A stretch of 37,259 nucleotides of DNA from JBCCSZ01 sp039199225 (GTDB lineage Bacteria > Bacteroidota > Bacteroidia > Chitinophagales > Saprospiraceae): the NCBI GenBank assembly GCA_039199225.1, contig JBCCSZ010000025.1, positions 1 to 37,259 on the forward strand, given 5' to 3'. The position numbers and the translations under genes were made by a program. The notes below the pieces were generated by a model. It saw only the letters and a program-made list of their open reading frames with translations, made no database searches and had not been told where the DNA came from. This document shows positions 8,313 to 16,183 of this stretch, in pieces; positions within the stretch are counted from its first letter, which is position 1; each line of letters starts with the position of its first letter.

Positions 8313-11300
8313 ATGACTAAATTATCAAAATATCTTATCCTGAAAACTTCCGTGCAATCATCCAACAGATTTTTCATTCCCTCCGGTATGACCCTGGGGC
8401 TACTGTTGTTTTGCCTCTTTTTCTCCGCCTGTACAGAAGATACGGCAACCCAACGAGAAGAAGTTCGCTTCCTCTTATTCGGTTCCACTTCCAACCAACA
8501 GTTTCAAGAGGTCTTTCAGCTAGCTTCGACCGCTGCCGCTCGTGTAGATACCAGCTCGAATACCGATGTACTCAGAGATCCATTCCTGGCTCAATACAGT
8601 ACGGTAGTGTTTTTGGAAACAGCCGTAGACCAGTTTCCACCACAGGCTCAGGCAGCTGTTGAGCGTTACACACAGGCAAATGGCGGCCTCGTTTTCATCA
8701 AACCTGCGGCCCCCGCTCCCTTTCGCTGGCCATTCTATCAGCAGATATACGAGCAGGAAGCATCCCAATTTGACATGGATGGGGGGCGAATTGTCAAAGG
8801 CAATGAAATGCCACAAGCGGATCAAATCAAGTTTGTCATCGGCAACAATGCTTACGACTATTCTTTGGCTACTACGCCATTTGCACCAGATTTCGACCGG
8901 TTCACCAAAGTACCACTCGACACAGAGATGAACGAGCCGATGGAATTGGCCGTTTTGCCAAACGGCAGCGTCCTATACATCGAACGCAGAGGAAAGATGA
9001 AGCTCTACGACAATGTCAAAAAGGCCACTCGCTTGATCCATGAATTCAATGTTTGCACAGCAGGTAACTATGAAGACGGCCTGTTGGGCCTGGCGCTCCA
9101 TCCGGAATATGGCCGCAAAAACCAGTGGCTTTATCTTTACTATTCGCCTCCTTGCGATACCTTATCTCAGTTCTTGTCTCGCTTTAATTTTTACGACGAT
9201 AGCCTGGACGTGGCCTCAGAAACGGTTGTCCTCAAAGTGGATGTACAGCGCGAAACCTGCTGCCACTCGGGAGGCTCCATTGCCTTTGGTCCCCAAGGTT
9301 TGTTGTACTTATCGACTGGCGACAATACCAGCTCCAAGGAATCCGATGGATTTTCTCCACTCGACGAACGCCCCGGACGAGGTCCCTTTGATGCTCAGAA
9401 ATCTTCGGGAAATACAAACGATCTGAGAGGTAAAATTCTCCGCATACGCCTGACAGACGAAGGCGGTTATGAAATTCCGGAGGGCAACCTTTTTCCACCC
9501 GATGGCTCCAAGGGTCGGCCAGAGATTTATGTCATGGGCGCCCGCAATCCCTTCCGGATTTCCGTAGATGCCAAAAATGGCTATCTCTACTGGGGAGATG
9601 TCGGTCCCGATGGTGGGTCGGCCGGAAAATACGGCCCCGAAAGCTTCGATGAATGGAACCAAGCCAAGGAAGCGGGCAACTATGGATGGCCATTCTTTGT
9701 AGGTGATAACTTTGGCTATCCCGATCGCGATTTCGAAAACGGTACCATTGGTGCAATGCCAGACCCGAAGCGACCTGTCAACACCTCTCCTTACAATACC
9801 GGCGACTCCATCTTACCACCTGCCCAACCCGCCATGATCTGGTATCCCTATGGCGCCTCCGAAGAGTTTCCGCTGTTGGGTGCTGGCGGCAGAAGCGCGA
9901 TGGCTGGCCCGATTTACTACCAAGACATCGCTTATCCAGGTTCTAAAATAAAACTACCGGAATACTACAATGGTAAGCTGTTCATCTACGAATGGGTCCG
10001 AAATTGGATCAACGTATGCACCTTCGACGAGGAAGGCCAACTGGTTAAAATAGAACCGTTCATGGATGATGATAAGCACTTCGCCGGACCGTTGGACATG
10101 GAGATCGGCCCCGATGGTGCCATTTACCTATTGGAATACGGCAACGCCTACTTCCTCGACAATCCCGAAGCAATGATCAGTCGGATCGAATATGCAGCTG
10201 GCAACCGCAAGCCCATCGCTCAGTTGGCTTGCCAGAATACAAACGGGGTAGCTCCTTTTAAGACCCACTTCTCCGCCGCCAAGTCCTTCGATTACGACGC
10301 ACAAGACAGCCTCCGATTCGAATGGTACTTTACCGACAACAAGAATCCACAAGCCAGTGGTCCGGAGGTGGATTTCACTTTCAAGGAAAAAGGGGTTTAT
10401 CCCGTCATCTTAGAGGTCACAGATAAGCACGGCAGCCAAAGCACAGCCGAAGTAATCATTCAGGTTGGCAACCAACCGCCTGTCGTTGATATAGCCTACC
10501 AGGGGAACCAATCGTTTTACGATGAAAAGAGTCCATTCTACTACGAAGTAAAGGTCCAAGATCAGGAGGATGAATCAAACGGTGGCATCGATCTCAATTC
10601 GACGCATATGGCTGTCTCGTATCTATCGGATGTCGACTATTTCCATCAGTTGGTCAAGGGAAAAAGCAGCTTGCCGGCTGGCGATATTCAATTCATGGAA
10701 GGCCGACAGTTGATTGAAAACAGCGATTGCCGCACCTGTCATCAAAATGAAGAAAAGACCATTGGTCCCAGTTATGTCATGGTTGCGCAAAAATACCAGG
10801 ACCGCTACGATGCGGTAGAATACCTGGCAGGAAAGATCATCAAAGGCGGCAATGGCGTTTGGGGTAAGAGCATGATGTCAGCACATCCGGACATCAGCCG
10901 GAAACAAGCCGCCCAGATGGCTCAATACGTCTTGTCACTAGGTACCAATGAACAATTACCTGCTCAAGGCCGCCTCCAATTTGAAGAACATCCAGACGAC
11001 CACCGAGGTGGCGGTTATGCTCTGGTAGCTACCTACAAAGACAAGGGCGCCAATAGCATCGGACCACTGGAAAGCCGCTCTGTTAAGCTATTGCGCTCTC
11101 CCATCGTGGAGGCAGAGCATTGCGATGAAAGATCAGACGTTTATCAGCGAAGGTTCGGCAAAGGGCTGGTACAGACCTGTCTGGAAGTGCAAAAGGATGG
11201 TTCTTACATTGTATTTGAGGACATTGATCTGACCAATGTAAAGAGCATCGGATTGGTGGCAAAGGGCAGCGCTGGAGGAAAGGCCGATCTGCGATTGGGC

Positions 11301-11504
11301 AGCGTCGATGGAGCTGTAATCGGAAGCTTCCAACTCAGTCGCAAGGATAAAGATTGGAAAACTTACAATACCAATATCAGACAAACAAGCGGCAGGAAAA
11401 ACATCTACTTGGTATTCTCTACGAATGCTAAGGATAAAATCGCCAGTATCGACCTGCTGCACTTTAAACTAAGCCGCCAAAACAACTTACTCGGCTTAAA
11501 ATAG
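8313..11504 (+). CDS. Multidomain lipoprotein: degenerate ThuA-like, PQQ-type sugar dehydrogenase, PKD, cytochrome c, CBM6-like tail
   Basis: This protein of about 1063 residues is a predicted lipoprotein, with a hydrophobic run ending in LFFSAC followed by acidic TED. I start at the ATG at 8313; ATGs at 8298 and 8388 are alternatives. Residues 50-190 align with only the first half of a ThuA-like fold. About 198-625 form a glucose/sorbosone-dehydrogenase propeller with His318 (CCHSGGSIAFG) and Arg411 (ARNPFRI), matching the catalytic His and PQQ-contacting Arg of soluble glucose dehydrogenase. About 634-720 are a PKD domain. Residues 806-810 are a CRTCH heme site, with probable Met ligation near KSMMSAHP. 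The tail resembles a CBM6-like jelly roll (IVEAEH at its start). Probable role: oxidation of a sugar or aldose at the cell surface, with electrons passed to its own heme. It is a paralogue of the gene at 12710. The substrate is unknown. Confidence 0.88.
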   Translation: MTKLSKYLILKTSVQSSNRFFIPSGMTLGLLLFCLFFSACTEDTATQREEVRFLLFGSTSNQQFQEVFQLASTAAARVDTSSNTDVLRDPFLAQYSTVVFLETAVDQFPPQAQAAVERYTQANGGLVFIKPAAPAPFRWPFYQQIYEQEASQFDMDGGRIVKGNEMPQADQIKFVIGNNAYDYSLATTPFAPDFDRFTKVPLDTEMNEPMELAVLPNGSVLYIERRGKMKLYDNVKKATRLIHEFNVCTAGNYEDGLLGLALHPEYGRKNQWLYLYYSPPCDTLSQFLSRFNFYDDSLDVASETVVLKVDVQRETCCHSGGSIAFGPQGLLYLSTGDNTSSKESDGFSPLDERPGRGPFDAQKSSGNTNDLRGKILRIRLTDEGGYEIPEGNLFPPDGSKGRPEIYVMGARNPFRISVDAKNGYLYWGDVGPDGGSAGKYGPESFDEWNQAKEAGNYGWPFFVGDNFGYPDRDFENGTIGAMPDPKRPVNTSPYNTGDSILPPAQPAMIWYPYGASEEFPLLGAGGRSAMAGPIYYQDIAYPGSKIKLPEYYNGKLFIYEWVRNWINVCTFDEEGQLVKIEPFMDDDKHFAGPLDMEIGPDGAIYLLEYGNAYFLDNPEAMISRIEYAAGNRKPIAQLACQNTNGVAPFKTHFSAAKSFDYDAQDSLRFEWYFTDNKNPQASGPEVDFTFKEKGVYPVILEVTDKHGSQSTAEVIIQVGNQPPVVDIAYQGNQSFYDEKSPFYYEVKVQDQEDESNGGIDLNSTHMAVSYLSDVDYFHQLVKGKSSLPAGDIQFMEGRQLIENSDCRTCHQNEEKTIGPSYVMVAQKYQDRYDAVEYLAGKIIKGGNGVWGKSMMSAHPDISRKQAAQMAQYVLSLGTNEQLPAQGRLQFEEHPDDHRGGGYALVATYKDKGANSIGPLESRSVKLLRSPIVEAEHCDERSDVYQRRFGKGLVQTCLEVQKDGSYIVFEDIDLTNVKSIGLVAKGSAGGKADLRLGSVDGAVIGSFQLSRKDKDWKTYNTNIRQTSGRKNIYLVFSTNAKDKIASIDLLHFKLSRQNNLLGLK

Positions 11505-11547
11505 GCTGTTGCTTTCTTCACCTTTAGCTTAACAAACTCTATCAATT

Positions 11548-12549
11548 ATGAAAAAAACAAGACGAGATTTCATTTTTCAATCGAGCCGAATGGCTGCAGG
11601 CATTGGTCTATTTGGTATGATGGCCTGTGGTGGGCAAAGCGGCGAAAGCGGTGAGAAGACCACAGAAGCAGAAAGCAAACCGGAGGCACCGGCAGCAGCT
11701 AAAATGTTCTTCGATATTTCTTTGGCGCAATGGTCTTTGCACAAAACCATTTTTGATGGAAAAATTGATAATCTCGACTTTGCAGCAACAGCTAAAAATG
11801 AATTTGGGATTGGCGCTGTTGAATATGTAAACCAATTTTTTAAAGACAAAGCCAAGGACCAAGCCTACCTCGGCGAAATGAAAAAGCGCGCCGAAGACAA
11901 TGGTGTCAAAAGCTTGCTGATTATGATCGATGGAGAAGGCGGACTGGGCGACACCAATGACAACAAACGCAAACAAGCTGTAGAGAATCACTTCAAATGG
12001 GTAGATGCCGCCAAATTCCTGGGCTGTCACTCCATTCGAGTCAATGCCTACGGAGAAGGATCGGCAGAAGAAGTCGCAGCCGCAGCAGTCGATGGACTCG
12101 GCCGACTGGCACAACATGCCTCTGCCTCTGGCATCAATGTTATTGTCGAAAATCATGGTGGCTATTCCTCTAATGGACAGTGGCTGACAGAGGTCATGAA
12201 GCAAATCAATCAGTCCAATTGTGGTACCCTACCCGACTTTGGCAACTTCTGCATCAAGCGGACAGAAGCTGAAAAATGGGAAGATCGCAAGTGTCTGGAA
12301 GAATACGATCGCTACAAAGGTGTCACAGAGCTGATGACCTATGCCAAGGCCGTCAGTGCAAAAACACATGACTTCAACGATGCCGGAGACGAAACCCATA
12401 CGGATTATGCCAAAATGCTGAAGATCGTCAAAGATGCCGGCTATACTGGCTACATCGGCATAGAATACGAAGGCAGCGAGTTGAGCGAATTCGATGGCAT
12501 CAAAGCCACCAAAGCACTCATGGAACGAATCGGCAAGCAACTGGGCTGA
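11548..12549 (+). CDS. Exported xylose-isomerase-like TIM-barrel protein (sugar phosphate isomerase/epimerase family)
   Basis: This 333-residue protein starts with a twin-arginine-like signal (KKTRRDFIF) that leads into a lipobox, GMMAC (Cys27), so it is probably a TAT-exported lipoprotein. A low-complexity linker (residues 28-50) precedes an AP-endonuclease-2/xylose-isomerase-like TIM barrel. Candidate metal-site residues occur in GAVEYVNQF, INVIVENHGG, TLPDFGNF, KTHDFND and IGIEYEGSE. Such proteins isomerise or epimerise sugars or keto-sugars, usually with a divalent metal. It lies 43 bases after one large dehydrogenase fusion and 160 bases before the other, which suggests it acts on their substrate or product outside the cytoplasm. 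The family is clear; the reaction is unknown. Confidence 0.87.
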   Translation: MKKTRRDFIFQSSRMAAGIGLFGMMACGGQSGESGEKTTEAESKPEAPAAAKMFFDISLAQWSLHKTIFDGKIDNLDFAATAKNEFGIGAVEYVNQFFKDKAKDQAYLGEMKKRAEDNGVKSLLIMIDGEGGLGDTNDNKRKQAVENHFKWVDAAKFLGCHSIRVNAYGEGSAEEVAAAAVDGLGRLAQHASASGINVIVENHGGYSSNGQWLTEVMKQINQSNCGTLPDFGNFCIKRTEAEKWEDRKCLEEYDRYKGVTELMTYAKAVSAKTHDFNDAGDETHTDYAKMLKIVKDAGYTGYIGIEYEGSELSEFDGIKATKALMERIGKQLG

Positions 12550-12579
12550 TTCGAAAGAATATACTTTTTCAGGTTAGGG

Positions 12580-12620
12580 TCATCCTTCGGCTTTCGGGTC
12601 GACAGGATGATCTGTTTTTT
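12580..12620 (+). terminator. Hairpin with T-rich tail after the TIM-barrel gene
   Basis: TCATCCT (12580-12586) plus TCG pairs with CGA plus AGGATGA (12604-12610), with one bulged C and a 10-base loop, and is followed by TCTGTTTTTT. This fits an intrinsic terminator 31 bases beyond the stop codon. It would separate the gene at 11548 from the one at 12710. Confidence 0.6.
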
Positions 12621-12709
12621 GTATATTCACCTAAGTTATTCAAGTTATAATCCTGCCTTCAAATAACAGCCGTCCGCCCCACTGCTTCGGCAATCTAAAT
12701 GCGCCCTAT

Positions 12710-15700
12710 ATGAAAAAGTTACTCATCGGCTTATCAATCATCGCAGTCCTCGCCTTTGGCATCTACTACTTCCTATTTGCCGAACACAAAGACATTCACG
12801 TTCTGGTATTTTCCAAAACCGAACAGTTTCGACACGCTTCCATCCCCGATGGTATCAAAGCGATTATAGAGTTGGGGGAAAAGCATGGCTTTACCGTCGA
12901 CACCACCGAGGATGCTTCTTACTTTAAGGAAAAACAACTGGCCAATTACAACGTCGTCGTTTTCCTAAATACCACCGGTGACGTTCTCAATGATGCCCAG
13001 CAATTGGAATTCAATCGCTTCATACAAGCTGGAGGCGGTTTTGTGGGTATCCATGCGGCAGCAGATACTGAATACGATTGGCCTTGGTACAATGGTTTGG
13101 TCGGTGCCTACTTCAATGGCCACCCCAGCGACCCAAACGTTCGCGAAGCTGTCATCCAAAAAGTCGATAAAACCCATGATTGCACCAAGCATTTACCCGA
13201 CGATTGGAAACGGCTCGATGAGTGGTACAATTACAAAAGTATTCAGCCTCATATCAACGTACTACTCAATCTGGATGAGCGTACTTACGAAGGAGGGACC
13301 AATGGCGAAAATCATCCCATCACTTGGCTGCATGAATACGACGGTGGGCGTGCATTCTACACGGGCCTGGGGCATACCCCTGAGAGCTTTCAAGAACCCG
13401 CTTTTCAGGAGTTGCTGTGGCAAGGCATCTACTACGCCGCCGGCCCTGGCAAGCCCGTCAATTACAACCTATCCACCGTTGCACCGGAGGAAAATCGATT
13501 TGTCAAAAACAATCTGGAAGAAGGGCTCAACGAACCCATGGAATTGGAAATCCTCCCCAATGGCAACCTCCTCTACATCGAGCGCAGCGGCAATCTGAAA
13601 ATCTTTGAAAAATCTTTGGGCGAATCACAGATCGTTGCAAAAATCCCCGTTCATATGGAGCATGAAGACGGCCTGCTGGGCTTGGCCCTCGACCCAAATT
13701 TCGCAGATAATAAATACTTGTATCTCTTTTACTCCCCTCCTGGCAATACACCCAAACAGCACGTCTCTCGATTTACAATGGACGGCACGAGCTTGGTACA
13801 GGGTTCTGAAAAGGTCCTATTGGAAATCCCAGTACAGCGGGAGCAATGCTGCCATTCTGCTGGTTCCCTCGAATTTGGCGCCGATGGCTTGCTGTACATC
13901 GCTGTTGGCGACAATACCAACCCACACGCCTCCGACGGCTATGCCCCCAGCGATGAACGCCCTGGCCGAGCACCCTGGGACGCCCAAAAATCGTCTGCCA
14001 ATACCCATGATTTGCGTGGTAAGATTCTCCGCATTCGCCCGACCGCAGAAGGTGGCTACAACATCCCAGACGGCAACTTATTTCCTGCAGATGGCTCCAA
14101 AGGACGGCCAGAGATTTATGTCATGGGCTGCCGCAACCCCTATCGAATTGCCATAGACGAAAAGAATGATGTTGTTTACTGGGGAGATGTCGGTCCCGAT
14201 GCTGGAAAAGACAGTACCGGGCTGGGGCCAATGGGATACGATGAAATCAACCAGGCCAAAGGCCCAGGCTTTTTTGGCTGGCCCTACTTCATCGGCAACA
14301 ACCAAGCTTACCACAAACGCGACTTTGCCAAAAACGTAGCACTCAAAGCCTACGATCAAAAAAAGCCTTTGAATACTTCCCCCAATAATACCGGCGCCGA
14401 AGTACTGCCCGAGGCCCAACCGGCATTCATCTGGTACCCCTACGGAGCTTCCGAAGAGTTTCCCATTGTAGGCGACGGCGGCCGCAACGCCATGGCTGGA
14501 GGTGTTTACCACTTTGCCAACTACCCGGCTACCAACAAACGCCTACCAGAATACTACGATAAAAAACTATTTGTCTACGATTGGATGCGTGGTTGGATCA
14601 TGGCCGTAACCATGACCGATGATCAGCAGTTCGAACGCATTGAACGATTCATGCCCAGCACCCGCTTCAGCAATCCGGTCGACTTTACCTTCGGCCCCGA
14701 TGGAGACATTTACATGTTGGAATACGGCACCGTTTGGTTCAGCCAAAACCCAGATGCACGGCTGGTGCATATTGAATACATTGCTGGCAATCGCAAACCA
14801 GGAGCCAAAATGGAAGCCAGCACCCAAGTAGGTGGCCTACCTTTGAGCGTCCAATTCACCGGCGATCAATCCAGAGATTTCGATGGAGACGATCTTCAGT
14901 TCGAATGGTTCTTTACCGATGACGAAGTACAATCAACAGAGAAAAACCCAAGCTTTACGTTCGACAAACCTGGTACTTACAAAGTACGCCTGCGGGTGAG
15001 CGATACGGAAGGAAAATCTGCGGAGAGTCAGTTGAGCATTATGGCAGGCAATGACCTTCCACAGGTAGCCTGGGAGCTGGAAGGCAATCGCACTTTCTTC
15101 TTCAAAGACCGTCCATTGAAATACAATGTCAAAGTAAAGGACACCGAAGATGGTGAGCTGTTGAAAGGTATTCAGCCGGATGCGGTAGCCATTTCGATGG
15201 ACTATCTATCGCAGGGAAAAGATGTCAATGAAATCGCTCTTGGTCACAAGGCCATGATGGAAGCTACTGGCTTTTTGATCGGCAAGCGTTTGATGGAAAA
15301 CTCCGACTGTGCCACCTGTCACCAAATGAAAATACAATCGGTCGGCCCAAGCTATGAAGCCATTGCAGCCAAATACAAGGAGGATGCAGCAGCGACCGGC
15401 TACTTAGCAGAGCGCATCATCCAAGGTGGTGGTGGCGTTTGGGGGGAAACAGCCATGGCGGCACATCCACAATTGAGCAAGAGCGAGGCGGAGCAAATGT
15501 CGCGCTACATCCTATCGCTCAGTGGCCGTCGCAACCTAGCTCCCACCCTGCCGCCCAACGGCACCTTTGCGTTGAACAAGCACAAAGAGGAGGAAACGGA
15601 AGGGACCTACATTCTCACTGCCTCCTATACCGATCAGGGTGGAGAACAAATCGGCCCCTTGACAGGTCGCAGCATGGTGGTGCTTCGCCATCCAACCGTT

Positions 15701-16114
15701 CCGGCCCATCAGTACGATGCCATTGAAGGTGCTATGAAATTCGAAGTTAAAAAGGGAATGGCGCCTGGTGTGACAGAAGATGCAATCATTGTAATCGGCA
15801 ACGCTGGTGGTCATGTACTGTACAAAAATATTGACTTGACTTACATTCGACAGATTCAGCTGATTGGCGTTGTCCATGCTGCCTTTTTGGATGGCGGCAC
15901 CATTGAATTGCGAACTGGATCACCGGATGGCGAGCTGCTGGGCAGCGTTGAGGTAGAGACCACTTTGACTTCCTTTGATCCCAAGCCCTTTCCAATCCAA
16001 ATTGAAGGAGTTGAGGGTGCCAAGGACCTCTATGTTTGCTTTGTCGGAAACGGTGGTACCAAGCCGGTCGTTGCCCTGGGAGCCGTCCTTTTCAGCGACC
16101 AAGCACCGGGCTAA
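12710..16114 (+). CDS. Multidomain protein: ThuA, PQQ-type sugar dehydrogenase, PKD, cytochrome c, carbohydrate-binding-like tail
   Basis: This 1134-residue protein begins with a membrane-spanning or signal segment (residues 1-22, no lipobox). Residues 28-246 are a complete ThuA-like (trehalose utilisation, class I glutamine-amidotransferase-like) domain with GGGFVGIHAAAD, NHPITW and RAFYTGLGH. About 262-690 are the glucose/sorbosone-dehydrogenase propeller with His382 (CCHSAGSLEFG) and Arg475 (CRNPYRI), in line with PQQ-dependent sugar dehydrogenases. About 700-785 are a PKD domain. Residues 867-871 are the CATCH heme site, with AMAAHP downstream as probable Met ligand. The last 130 or so residues form a beta-rich, probably carbohydrate-binding, module. 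It should act in the periplasm, coupling sugar oxidation to a covalently attached heme. Proteins of this layout are widespread in Bacteroidetes but their substrate is not established. Confidence 0.9.
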   Translation: MKKLLIGLSIIAVLAFGIYYFLFAEHKDIHVLVFSKTEQFRHASIPDGIKAIIELGEKHGFTVDTTEDASYFKEKQLANYNVVVFLNTTGDVLNDAQQLEFNRFIQAGGGFVGIHAAADTEYDWPWYNGLVGAYFNGHPSDPNVREAVIQKVDKTHDCTKHLPDDWKRLDEWYNYKSIQPHINVLLNLDERTYEGGTNGENHPITWLHEYDGGRAFYTGLGHTPESFQEPAFQELLWQGIYYAAGPGKPVNYNLSTVAPEENRFVKNNLEEGLNEPMELEILPNGNLLYIERSGNLKIFEKSLGESQIVAKIPVHMEHEDGLLGLALDPNFADNKYLYLFYSPPGNTPKQHVSRFTMDGTSLVQGSEKVLLEIPVQREQCCHSAGSLEFGADGLLYIAVGDNTNPHASDGYAPSDERPGRAPWDAQKSSANTHDLRGKILRIRPTAEGGYNIPDGNLFPADGSKGRPEIYVMGCRNPYRIAIDEKNDVVYWGDVGPDAGKDSTGLGPMGYDEINQAKGPGFFGWPYFIGNNQAYHKRDFAKNVALKAYDQKKPLNTSPNNTGAEVLPEAQPAFIWYPYGASEEFPIVGDGGRNAMAGGVYHFANYPATNKRLPEYYDKKLFVYDWMRGWIMAVTMTDDQQFERIERFMPSTRFSNPVDFTFGPDGDIYMLEYGTVWFSQNPDARLVHIEYIAGNRKPGAKMEASTQVGGLPLSVQFTGDQSRDFDGDDLQFEWFFTDDEVQSTEKNPSFTFDKPGTYKVRLRVSDTEGKSAESQLSIMAGNDLPQVAWELEGNRTFFFKDRPLKYNVKVKDTEDGELLKGIQPDAVAISMDYLSQGKDVNEIALGHKAMMEATGFLIGKRLMENSDCATCHQMKIQSVGPSYEAIAAKYKEDAAATGYLAERIIQGGGGVWGETAMAAHPQLSKSEAEQMSRYILSLSGRRNLAPTLPPNGTFALNKHKEEETEGTYILTASYTDQGGEQIGPLTGRSMVVLRHPTVPAHQYDAIEGAMKFEVKKGMAPGVTEDAIIVIGNAGGHVLYKNIDLTYIRQIQLIGVVHAAFLDGGTIELRTGSPDGELLGSVEVETTLTSFDPKPFPIQIEGVEGAKDLYVCFVGNGGTKPVVALGAVLFSDQAPG

Positions 16115-16130
16115 AAAAAGAAAATGGAGG

Positions 16131-16157
16131 GTTACGAAAAGCTGGATTTTTCGTAAC
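16131..16157 (+). terminator. Perfect 10-bp inverted repeat between the dehydrogenase fusion and NagB genes
   Basis: GTTACGAAAA (16131-16140) is exactly complementary to TTTTCGTAAC (16148-16157) around a 7-base loop. It lies 16 bases past the stop of the upstream gene and 26 bases before the next start. It is followed by TTTCCTTT, and two G-T pairs could extend the stem. It is probably a terminator, possibly a regulatory hairpin or operator for the downstream gene. Confidence 0.55.
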
Positions 16158-16183
16158 TTTCCTTTAACTGAAAGCCCCCTCCT

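Noticed and set aside
8225..8494. 89-residue minus-strand frame across the start of the first dehydrogenase fusion
   Set aside because: It overlaps the better-supported plus-strand gene, is basic and low in recognisable structure, and has no family features.
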